From JAPULR01 sp965238215 (GTDB taxonomy: Bacteria > Chloroflexota > Dehalococcoidia > Lucifugimonadales > GCA-2712585), in NCBI GenBank assembly GCA_965238215.1, contig OZ250180.1:2976001-3040000 (forward strand): 64,000 nucleotides of DNA, in the 5' to 3' direction. Below the pieces are notes generated by a model that saw only the letters and a program-made list of their open reading frames with translations, ran no database searches and was not told the DNA's origin. A program made the position numbers and the translations under genes. This document shows positions 1-7,218 of the stretch, piece after piece; positions within the stretch are counted from its first letter, which is position 1; each line of letters begins with the position of its first letter.

Positions 1-9
1 GCTGGGCTG

Positions 10-228
10 GTGATGTTGATGGTTGTTATAGGGGCGTGTGAAAGCGAAAAGAAAGACGCCCCACCCACACCCGTATTTAATAGCTACATGCCCCAACTGT
101 TTGACGGTGAAGAGGTAGATGTCAGTCTGAGGAGAGGCAAGCATACATGCTCTCTCTATCCATGCAAATTCAGGGCGTGTCCGGCATTATTGAGAATGCA
201 GTGTGTGCATGAAATTCACGGTCTCTGA
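10..228 (+). pseudogene. Lipoprotein-like N-terminus, cut by the window edge or broken
   Basis: A short reading frame opens with a hydrophobic stretch ending in VIGAC, which looks like a lipobox, followed by a charged and Pro-rich linker (ESEKKDAPPTPV). That pattern is usual for an exported lipoprotein. After about 40 residues the translation becomes Cys/Arg rich and loses secretory-protein character, so the frame is probably disrupted or the true gene ended early. The 5' end sits almost at the window boundary, so upstream sequence could change the start. No family can be assigned. A short non-lipoprotein ORF arising by chance is the alternative. Confidence 0.3.
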
Positions 229-427
229 AAATAGGAAGACAATACGTGCCATTGTGCATCTGGAGGAATGTGTGGAGTTAAACAAGCATGTCGGACTTCC
301 TACAAAGTATCCTCCTTCTAGCTGGTATGTAGGGCCGTTTCGGACACTAAAACAAGCACGGTGGAAAGGAGAGCAAACGGGTTGGACAGTCGCTGACTGC
401 ACGAAATGCCTGGGGCCAATACGCTAA
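209..427 (+). CDS. Small conserved-looking protein with C-terminal CxxC
   Basis: This 72-residue frame starts at ATG 209 and contains an aromatic SSWYVGPF segment followed by a C-terminal DCTKC pair of cysteines. The pattern (aromatic-Gly-Pro-Phe, a short helix, then CxxC) resembles small uncharacterised bacterial proteins whose two cysteines could bind metal, possibly as a dimer; that is inference. There is no clear ribosome binding site before the start, and the frame overlaps the tail of the preceding broken frame. I do not recognise the gene and cannot assign a function. It could also be a remnant of a longer protein. Confidence 0.42.
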   Translation: MKFTVSENRKTIRAIVHLEECVELNKHVGLPTKYPPSSWYVGPFRTLKQARWKGEQTGWTVADCTKCLGPIR

Positions 428-725
428 TCAGACATTGTGAGATATCGGATGCACAGGTCAATATGACGGTCCATGCATCTTCTACCTCAATATGATCTCC
501 TGGGTTGCACAAAGAAGTTAAGAGTGTGAGAAAGGAGGGGAATCACCATGATTGGGTCGTCCCCGCCAGGTTGTGTCCCTATACATATATCCCTTTCTCT
601 TTATGTCGAAAAATGGGTGATATCTTTGAGTTCAAATTGGGCAAATGGAACTACCGAAGAGCCGATTCTCAACTCGCGTCAGACATGATCTATTCTCCAG
701 AAGATTCCCTTATAGCGGCTGAGGA
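428..725. other. Stretch with no confident gene
   Basis: A plus-strand frame at 505-744 (its last 43 residues start at an internal ATG) is open, but it has no recognisable motif or ribosome binding site. I see no RNA gene or repeat here. Confidence 0.4.
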
Positions 726-908
726 CTATCTCCGGAGACGATAGGCGTAGAACTCTGTTGTAGCTAGGAACAAGATTAATCCACCCACCATAAGTGCAAT
801 AAACCATGCTGGTGGTGTGGGGGACATGCGGGCGATTTCTGCCAGGTTTGGTGTAACATGGCAGGTGGGAAATGGGATGGGGTTGTTTAATACCTTGGTT
901 GTTGTCAT
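726..908 (-). pseudogene. Short membrane-segment ORF, possible gene remnant
   Basis: A 60-residue minus-strand frame contains the sequence PTPPAWFIALMVGGLI followed by more hydrophobic residues and a basic tail (YRLRR). That is a convincing single membrane segment with positive-inside flank. The frame is divergent from the ABC permease. The N-terminal part resembles the beginning of a polytopic membrane protein, so it may be the first helix of a truncated gene. The family is unknown, and a chance ORF opposite the permease leader is a realistic alternative. Confidence 0.25.
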
Positions 909-970
909 CCTCTATCCCCACCTGGACCCCCGTATCCGCTACAACTGGAGGCCTCGGAGAAAAGAGTAGA

Positions 971-2506
971 ATGGCAAGTTCAATACCCAAGACGAAGCCT
1001 TCCCGATCCAAACTGGCCGCGACCTTTAGGGTCGCTTGGCGGCTTAGATTAGTTCCCATATTCACAGTTATCTTCGTATTGATCCTTTCTGCAATCTTCG
1101 CCAACTTCTGGAGCAACTGGCGGGGGCTCGATCCCGAGGTGGGAACCCTGCAATATCGCCTGGTTCCGCCGGCTTGGATTAAGGCAAAGGTTGAGTCGCT
1201 AATGGGCGGCATAAGCTTCGACAATGTAGAAGTCTACAAGAACGGGGAACTTGTTCAGGGAGCCAGAATTACCCACCAGGGATCGCCGATAGACGCCAGC
1301 AATGAACCCATAGTAGGAATTGTCGAATACAGGAGCCGTGGTGACGTCATCAAGATTGGCCGCGCGTTAGTGTACCCGGGTGGTGTGGAGCGGGAGAACA
1401 TGTCTAAGCTGCCTGCCGGTTTGGTTGTCGTCAGAAACCCCGTCTCCTTTGACGGCGGCGGCCTGTACGTTAACGGAGAAGAGGTCCAGAACGGCGTTGC
1501 TTTCATGGGCGCCGACAATGGCGGTGAAGTGACCTTTACTCCCTTGGGCGCCACCATCCAGGGTAGACTGGCCACGGATGCCCTCGAGATTACAAATGCC
1601 AACGGAAATGTCGTAGTACCCGTTGTCGGCATTGCCGCCATGGAGGACATCGGCATAGACGGAACGGAAGACGAGATTCTCGCCCGGCCTAATGCTGTCC
1701 GCCAGCTTACTCCGGATGGGTCCAGCAAGTACTTGCTCGGTACTGACAAGCTCGGGCGTGGCCTGGTAACGCGCATGATTCATGGAGCGCGTACATCCCT
1801 ATCCGTTTCCCTCATCGTCATCCTCTTAGCAGGAGCAGTAGGCACAACTCTTGGTCTGTTGGCCGGCTATGTGGGCGGTTGGGTTGACGCTTTGATAATG
1901 AGCTTGATGGACATCTATCTGGTGATTCTCGCTATTCTTCTGGTTCTTGTCTTTGTTCAGTATTTTGGGCCTAGCTCGTGGCCGCTTTTGGGGCTTGGCT
2001 TGCGGCCGCTTGTGGAGCTAAGCTTTTGGCCGAATCTGGGGCCCAGCGTGTGGCCGCATGTGGGGTTTAGCTTGCCAAAGGTGGCAACGGTCATCGCCCT
2101 GGGGTTTTGGCCGCTGTATGCTCGCCAGGTCCGTGGAGTAGTCCTCAGCGTCAAGAACCGGTATTTCATCCGAAGGGTACGGGCTGCTGGTGATTCCCAC
2201 GTAAGAATTATCTTCAAGCAAATCTTCCCCAACCTGCTTTACACCTTTGTAATCGTAGCTGCGCTCCAGTTGGGTACCGCCATTCTCCTGCAAGCATTCC
2301 TCAGCTACCTTGGCATTGGTATCCCCAGGCCCACCCCCGCTTGGGGTGTTATGATCGCCAATGGCCGTGAACTCATCGTGGCAAATTGGTGGATCTCTTC
2401 CTTCCCAGCACTGGCAATCCTGGTCGCTGGAATCTCTCTATTCTTGTTCGGTGAATGGACCCGTAACAAGTTGGTTTCTAAGATTAAGACGGGTAGCATC
2501 AATTGA
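971..2506 (+). CDS. Oligopeptide-type ABC transporter permease with large extracytoplasmic insertion
   Basis: Inner-membrane permease of the DppC/OppC family, 511 residues, against about 300 for typical members. The ATG at 971 is preferred because it begins a charged N-terminus directly before the first membrane helix (residues about 27-47). Residues about 50-255 form a long predicted extracytoplasmic insertion between helix 1 and the conserved core. The core begins at LLGTDKLGRG and has helices plus the cytoplasmic EAA-like loop (RAAGDSHVRIIFKQIFPN) that docks the ATPases. No partner permease, ATPase or binding protein lies next to it; a binding protein of the same transport class occurs at 41.4-43.6 kb on the other strand. 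Residues 335-369 are an unusual array of eight-residue repeats between two helices. Substrate is probably peptides or other small solutes, but cannot be fixed from sequence. Confidence 0.85.
   Translation: MASSIPKTKPSRSKLAATFRVAWRLRLVPIFTVIFVLILSAIFANFWSNWRGLDPEVGTLQYRLVPPAWIKAKVESLMGGISFDNVEVYKNGELVQGARITHQGSPIDASNEPIVGIVEYRSRGDVIKIGRALVYPGGVERENMSKLPAGLVVVRNPVSFDGGGLYVNGEEVQNGVAFMGADNGGEVTFTPLGATIQGRLATDALEITNANGNVVVPVVGIAAMEDIGIDGTEDEILARPNAVRQLTPDGSSKYLLGTDKLGRGLVTRMIHGARTSLSVSLIVILLAGAVGTTLGLLAGYVGGWVDALIMSLMDIYLVILAILLVLVFVQYFGPSSWPLLGLGLRPLVELSFWPNLGPSVWPHVGFSLPKVATVIALGFWPLYARQVRGVVLSVKNRYFIRRVRAAGDSHVRIIFKQIFPNLLYTFVIVAALQLGTAILLQAFLSYLGIGIPRPTPAWGVMIANGRELIVANWWISSFPALAILVAGISLFLFGEWTRNKLVSKIKTGSIN
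1973..2077 (+). repeat. 24-bp tandem repeat encoding octapeptides inside the permease
   Basis: Four consecutive 24-bp units (1973-1996, 1997-2020, 2021-2044, 2045-2068) plus a partial fifth are in frame and encode SSWPLLGL, GLRPLVEL, SFWPNLGP and SVWPHVGF, then SLP. Each unit keeps Pro at position 4 and mostly Trp at position 3. The array lies just after a membrane helix and before the conserved EAA loop region, where other DppC-type permeases have no such repeat as far as I know. Confidence 0.87.
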
Positions 2507-2734
2507 CTTCACGACCTTCTGGCAAGATTGCCCATGAAGTGCGCTTCGTTAACGATAGTGGTACGGCTAAGGTAGGAAAAGCGATAGGATGCGGTGAGAC
2601 AAGCTCTCTGGAACAAGTTAAATTGCCAATGAAGAAGACCCGATATGTCCAACATTAGCCGGAGTTTCAAATCAAGTGAAACAACCATCGGGGCAGGGCG
2701 CGTTGCCTGTTGAGATTCTCCCAAATGTGAGGGA

Positions 2735-3292
2735 ATGTTGATCTTACAAATGCTGAGAAGAATTTTAGGGGCATTGCGTCTAAATGCCGACACCTATGAG
2801 GACGTCAAAAATGACCATAGCGCGATCTACCAAGCCTCATTCATCGTGGTCGCCTCTTCAGTAGCAACTGCCGCCGGCGAGCTTCTCTTAGATCGGGACA
2901 TAGAGTCTCTGTGGGTTTTGGTGATAGGCACCTTCTTCTCGGGCATGATAGTTTGGGCTATCTGGGTCCTGTGTGTTCGAATGGTAGGAAACTGTATTTT
3001 TGATATTTCGGATAGAAGGGCGTACTGGGGACGGCTGTTTCGGACCACTGGTTTTGCACTCTCTCCAGGCATTTTCTATGTGTTCATATTCTTGCCTAGC
3101 ATCGGCGATGTCATCTATTACGTAGTGCCCTTATGGACCTCGCTGTGCATGATAGTTGCCGTGCGACAGGGAACAGACTATAGATCGACCCTCCAGGCGC
3201 TGATGGTGATTTTGCTTGCACTTATTCCGCTGTACCTCCTTCCCAAAATCTTTGGCATAATCTTCTACCCGCTATTTATGAACTGGGTCTGA
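2735..3292 (+). CDS. Yip1-like polytopic membrane protein
   Basis: A 185-residue protein with about five hydrophobic segments. The N-terminus (MLRRILGALRLNADTYEDV) and the following layout resemble bacterial Yip1-domain proteins: a short amphipathic start, an acidic region, then a bundle of membrane helices with an internal SPGIFY-like Pro. These proteins sit in the membrane and have no established biochemical role in bacteria. ATG 2735 has a GAGGG immediately upstream that is too close to be ideal; ATG 2750 is an alternative start. The gene is isolated, with a remnant-rich region downstream. Assignment by overall shape, so moderate confidence. Confidence 0.6.
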   Translation: MLILQMLRRILGALRLNADTYEDVKNDHSAIYQASFIVVASSVATAAGELLLDRDIESLWVLVIGTFFSGMIVWAIWVLCVRMVGNCIFDISDRRAYWGRLFRTTGFALSPGIFYVFIFLPSIGDVIYYVVPLWTSLCMIVAVRQGTDYRSTLQALMVILLALIPLYLLPKIFGIIFYPLFMNWV

Positions 3293-3548
3293 CGTGAAAA
3301 ATGTAAACAGATGCGTCTATCTGTGCGGGTGAGTTTTCACAGAGGGCTTCATTATGGCAGAAAGTTCAATATCTCCGAAATTCGACAGTTGTCTCAGTGG
3401 CAACTGACGCCCGCATTAAGGCCCATTGCCTCAAAAAGAACCGGTTGCTGTTCCTCGGGATACTGGGCGATTTGCTTCCCGAAAACTGGTCCACCCGTGA
3501 TGTTAGTTTTGTGGGATGATGAAACACTGAGAATAGGAGGATTATTTC

Positions 3549-3880
3549 ATGAAGCGGACCACGTACATGCCGGAGCAGATAGCCTTTGCCCTGCGTCAGG
3601 TGGAGAATGGAACACCGGTGGTGGAGGTCCGTAGCAAGTTGGGGATGGCGGATCAGCCCTTATAACGGTGGAAGAAGCGATTCGCGAGCATGGGGATGGC
3701 GAAGGTGAGGAGGTTGTAGGCGTTGAAAGAGGAGAACCGGAAGCTAAATTAGCTGGCTACGGACCTCAGTCTGGAAAAGCAGATGCTGCAGGACGTTCAG
3801 AGGAGAAGCCCTAGAGCCTGCTCAGATGAGAGACCACGCCAACTACCTAGATGGAGCCAATGAGCGGTGAGAGGCATGTC
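3549..3880 (+). pseudogene. Decayed IS3-family transposase (OrfA plus the start of OrfB)
   Basis: Translation from ATG 3549 gives the typical IS3 OrfA start (MKRTTYMPEQIAFALRQVEN), the HTH, then after in-frame stops RWKKRFASMGMAKVRRL and a leucine-zipper-like LKEENRKL...LSLEKQMLQDV. In another frame this runs into an OrfB-like start (KALEPAQMRDHANYLDGANER). At least four stop codons interrupt it and similarity ends abruptly near 3880. OrfA binds the IS ends and OrfB carries the DDE catalytic domain in this family; this copy lacks almost all of OrfB and cannot transpose. I could not identify terminal inverted repeats. Confidence 0.72.
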
Positions 3881-4178
3881 AAGTCACAGAAATCACTACG
3901 GTTGAAGGCAAATCAATCGCATCTTTTCGGCGCAATTCTCAGTTCTTTGGAATATCCAGTCGTCGATTTACGTAGGTGATTGTTCTATTTGAGGATTATA
4001 TGATTCATCAACTCAACCAAGTGACCGGAATAGCGATAACTCAGAGCGAAACTTTCAATTTGAAAGTTCGCAATACAGTACCCTTAGGCCCACCATCTTG
4101 GACAAAATCTAGAACCTTTTCGATTAAGTTCACTATCAACACTTAGACGCTGCCATCGTTTGGATTCTTGCAACTTGC

Positions 4179-4560
4179 TTGTCTTACTTGGTAGGACCCC
4201 CCGGGGTGGGCAAGAACTTCCTTGTTCAATCCCTCTGTGACGCCACCATAATGGCCGGTTACACAAACCGTTCCTTCCGCTTTCCGGACCCACTCACCCT
4301 CGATGACCAGGGTCTCCACCGCCTCACCAGACATCAGCTAGCAGACCTGTGTCAGTTCATAGTCAGCCGTCACAGAGTCTCCAGCTTCGTCATCACCCCC
4401 AAACGTGCCATGGAGGAATGACTAATCCTCTTCGACGACCCTATCCTCGGCAACAGCACTGTTGACCGGCTTGCCAATGCCATTTAACAGATCGTAATCG
4501 AGTGTTCCGGCTATCGCGAAGGACTTTCTCCCCATCAAAAGCTGATGGCCCCTAGGGAGG
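4179..4560 (+). pseudogene. Decayed IstB-like ATPase of an IS21-type element
   Basis: The frame opens with a Walker A motif, GPPGVGKNFL, followed by a helix like that of IstB helper ATPases. The region between Walker A and the late part is shortened. A later segment (LCQFIVSRHRVSSFVITPKRAMEE), then beyond TGA 4419-4421, FDDPILGNSTVDRLANAI, then beyond TAA 4485-4487, QIVIECSGYREGLSP, follow the order of IstB C-termini. All parts are in one frame, with two stops and an internal deletion. IstB is the AAA+ target-selection ATPase that works with the IstA transposase; no istA is visible, so this is a dead fragment. Confidence 0.66.
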
Positions 4561-5384
4561 TGATTGACCTCAAAACCAAGACCTGATTTTATTCTTCATC
4601 ATTCACGCCCAGGGTGGACCAATGTATGTGGCGATGACTGGGCTAATGTCCCTGGCGATCGACAAATCGTGCAGGGTTCTCCTCAATGGAAAAGCCTCCT
4701 ATAGGGGCTTGATGTGGTCCGAATTGGGCGCCGCGAAGTCTGGACAATGGGGGTGAAATATCATGGTTTGTGAGGGGGCCTTGTGCCGGAGTCCCCCTCA
4801 CAGGAACTGCGGCTTTCGAGGCCGTATATGATGTCATACCCGTGTACAGGAATTGCGAAGGTTGCATAAATACAAGTCGGGGAGCGTTTCAGGCGTGAAA
4901 TAAGCTGAAAAAGTGCAACCAGCAGGAGTTGTTGTAAGCACTTTGTGGTAAGGGCCCGTTCCCCCGTTTGGTGGTGAAAATTGCACAAATGCAAGTGGTA
5001 ATTTGGCGCACTGGGGGTGTACTTCTTGCACATAGGAGCAAGCAACTGGGGAAACGGGACCTTACACTGAGGCTGGCATGGCCATTCTTCACGAAACCAA
5101 CCCAGGGAGGGGGGGTACAACTCTAAGTTGGCGTATTGTATGCAAACGGGCTGTACAGGAAAACGGAACTTTGTACATTAGTGCAATACGTGCAATTTCA
5201 AGGGTAAGGCAGGCGTGAACGGGCTGCAGGGGAGCAGGCAATTTCATCTCCCCCTCTATAGGATTGGTGACACGAATGTTGCACTTATTGTATTGCAGAA
5301 ATTGCAGGCCCAGGGGGTGAGTAGGAGTGCGGATTTCTGGAGGTCGGGAAAGCAGTCGGTGAAGTTGGGAGTGTCTCCCGCGCC
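4561..5384. other. Remnant-rich noncoding stretch with short dispersed repeats
   Basis: No reading frame here looks like a real protein. The region carries degenerate copies of short sequences: one related to TTGCA-rich dyads at 4861-4877 and 4979-4995 (and in reverse near 5277-5300), and a second centred on GTGTACAGGAA near 4843 and, weaker, at 5152. It resembles decayed flanks of a mobile or integrated element. Confidence 0.45.
4830..4860 (+). repeat. Dispersed direct repeat, copy 1
   Basis: The segment starting GATGTCATACCCGTGTACAG matches 5713-5743 (GATGTCATAGCCGTGTACAG) with about three or four differences over 31 bp. A third, shorter relative (CTGTACAGGAAAA) lies near 5151-5163. The copies are about 880 bp apart and bracket a decayed HTH gene. 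Confidence 0.7.
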
Positions 5385-5560
5385 ATGCAAGAAGTGAATT
5401 TGGTGGAGCAACTGAAAGAACTGTAGGGGCGACCGGCCGGGTGAAGATCGCCCGGCTGTCGGGTGTGAGTTTCAGGAACATGGCGGGAAACATCGAGTCG
5501 GGCCGGATTGCTGACCTCACAGCATGTGCTGAGCGGAGCATCCCAACTCAGCGACGGCTC
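5385..5560 (+). pseudogene. Decayed small helix-turn-helix protein
   Basis: The ATG at 5385 opens MQEVNLVEQLKEL then hits a stop. In another frame from 5441 the sequence VKIARLSGVSFRNMAGNIESGR follows, which looks like a Fis/XRE-like helix-turn-helix (alternating helix, Gly-Val turn, recognition helix with N-I-E-S-G-R). The same architecture occurs at 5880-6010 in the next pseudogene (VVKQKGRMETAKVLGVNYKT...ALASGKL). The two halves are joined by a frameshift and several stops, so the gene is dead. I infer both are paralogs; a family name cannot be given. Confidence 0.42.
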
Positions 5561-5712
5561 GGTTCAATAGCACCAAGTGGGTCGGTCTTGACTCGGCGTT
5601 TTTGTTGTCGCTCAGCAAGGGGGAACAGGGTTGAGTTGCTGATTGGCGTCAACCATAGCGGGGGGCGTGCTCGCCCCCCCTTTTGGGACATGGGAATCGG
5701 ACGGGATTCCGT

Positions 5713-5743
5713 GATGTCATAGCCGTGTACAGGAAAAGCAAAG
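5713..5743 (+). repeat. Dispersed direct repeat, copy 2
   Basis: Second copy of the repeat described at 4830-4860. It lies about 90 bp upstream of the HTH/coiled-coil pseudogene that starts at 5833, so it could once have been part of that gene's leader or operator. That role is inference only. Confidence 0.7.
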
Positions 5744-5801
5744 AGTTCCCTTTCGGTAGTGGCTGAACGGGGACCGGACTTCCAGTGGCCAGTCGTAATA
5801 G

Positions 5802-5815
5802 TTCCGTTTTCGGAA
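5802..5815 (+). repeat. Palindromic TTCCGTTTTCGGAA motif
   Basis: Hairpin-capable motif 18 bp before the start of the HTH/coiled-coil pseudogene. The related sequence GAAAACGGAAC recurs at 5159-5169 and in a longer palindrome at 37640-37660, always near remnants of the same kind of element. It might be an operator for the HTH family; untested. Confidence 0.5.
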
Positions 5816-5832
5816 GTGGAAGGGGGAGTTGT

Positions 5833-6455
5833 GTGGAAGAGCAGCTGTTTGTGGAGGACGAGACCCCGGGACTGCATGAACTCCGCCTGACGATCCTGCT
5901 CCGGGATGTGGTGAAGCAGAAGGGCCGGATGGAAACCGCGAAGGTACTGGGAGTCAACTACAAGACCCTGGCCGCTGCCCTGGCATCCGGCAAGCTGACG
6001 CCCAGGCTGTGCGATGCCCTGGAGCGCCTGCTCATGGTCAGGAAGTTCGCAGCGCTGGAGGAGTCAGGGGATCTGTGAAGGAGCTGGTGGAACGAGTGAA
6101 TGAACTGGAAAGAGTGGCGGCCGACCTTCAGGGCGGTATGGAAGAGTTGCGCCAGGAGATAGGTGCTGAGATCGGCTCTGTGAAGAAGAAGCAGGCCTAG
6201 GAGTGCGAAGAGTTGTCGAGACGGCTGGACAGGATGGAGACGTCACAAGGAGCCGGCACGGCCCCGACTCTGTCAGGCACGGACAGGAAGTGGCCTCTCA
6301 GATCCCAACCCCGGCAGGAGTTCAGGAGAACCGACCCGTCTGCAGTCACCATGGAGCCGCAAGCGGGAGAGTCGGATATCTACGGCCCCGCCTGGCCTCC
6401 GGTGAAGAAGCGACGGGACCCTCACTTAAACCCGGCCCTAATTCTGTACAAATAG
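5833..6455 (+). pseudogene. HTH plus coiled-coil protein, frameshifted and interrupted
   Basis: GTG 5833 follows AGGGGGAG at good spacing. The first part (82 aa) carries a predicted HTH (GRMETAKVLGVNYKTLAAAL then SGKLTPRLCDALERLL). It ends at TGA 6076-6078, where GTG 6075 opens the next frame with a coiled coil (VKELVERVNELERVAADL). That frame is stopped by TAG 6198-6200 but continues in phase to 6455, with a Pro/Glu-rich tail including MEPQAGESDIYGPAWPPVKK. I read this as one original gene with a one-base shift and a nonsense codon. Such small HTH/coiled-coil proteins look familiar from Chloroflexota, where their role is unknown. The GTGA overlap could alternatively mean two coupled genes, but the downstream stop argues for decay. 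Confidence 0.5.
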
Positions 6456-6459
6456 TGGG

Positions 6460-7089
6460 GTCCACCTCAACTTGCTTAACACCGTGGGATATGGACAGCC
6501 AAACGTTGAGTATTGCTGGTCAACGCCTAATCGGGTAAGCTTCATAGCTGAGGAAATGGACGAGTACCGCATCTCTCACGTTTACTCTCTTGTAATCGCT
6601 GAGGGCTTCTTGCTGTAGGTGGGGAGCCGCTACAATTCTGTGACGCTCGCGTGCGACCCTCCCACAAGGTTATGTGGACATGACTACATCGTCACTGCTA
6701 TGTGGCTTGAGATGTTCGGCGGGCTTACTACCGAGCAAGTCGTCAAGTATGGGTTCAAGTACAAGGGGAATGGCGAGCTTCCAAAGGCTCCAGACGGGAA
6801 CAAGCTAAACTTTAATCCCGCCAGACAGATCATCAGAATGTCGACTGCGTAGAGGAGGCCTTGGAGTTCAAATCAATGGGACGTCTTTCTCAGCAGGCCC
6901 GGTCCCAATGGAGATGCATCGCTGCACATCTTTGTTGGATGTCAACCGAGATTTGCTAATGCTTTGGGCGAAGACTCCCATCAGTATGCGTTGGTGGTCG
7001 CGCTGGAACACGACATCCAGAGCACCGAAGTATACCAACAGGTACGGGCGAGGGTCAGGACTAGGTCAAGGAACGGAGTCGCCGGATAA
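6460..7089 (+). pseudogene. C-terminal remnant of an S8 (subtilase) family peptidase
   Basis: One reading frame runs 210 codons with only two interruptions, TAG 6616-6618 and TAG 6850-6852. It reads NTVGYGQPNVEYC, RVSFIAEEMDEYRI, SVTLACDPPTRLCGHDYI, then past the second stop WSSNQWDVFLSRPGPNGDASL, IFVGCQPRF and YALVVALEH. The GYGxP element followed by a beta-rich domain with AxDPPxR resembles the region downstream of the catalytic Ser in subtilases found in bacterial defence loci. The catalytic Asp, His and Ser region is missing. Such peptidases are often encoded beside an AAA ATPase; none remains here. The remnant lies 130 bp before the helicase-nuclease cassette. Family call is from memory of the pattern, so moderate. 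Confidence 0.5.
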
Positions 7090-7218
7090 TGGCATGTCAT
7101 TCACAACGAGATGTCGCATCGCAGCACTGTAACCCTGAAAGATGCCGCAGCCGTCGCGCGAGATCGCGCGGACGTAGCGAATATACACTACCCACCTAGG
7201 TCGGATTGGAGGCGTTCA

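Noticed and set aside
679..1224. 181-aa minus-strand open frame opposite the ABC permease start.
   Set aside because: No motif, and it overlaps the well-supported permease coding region.
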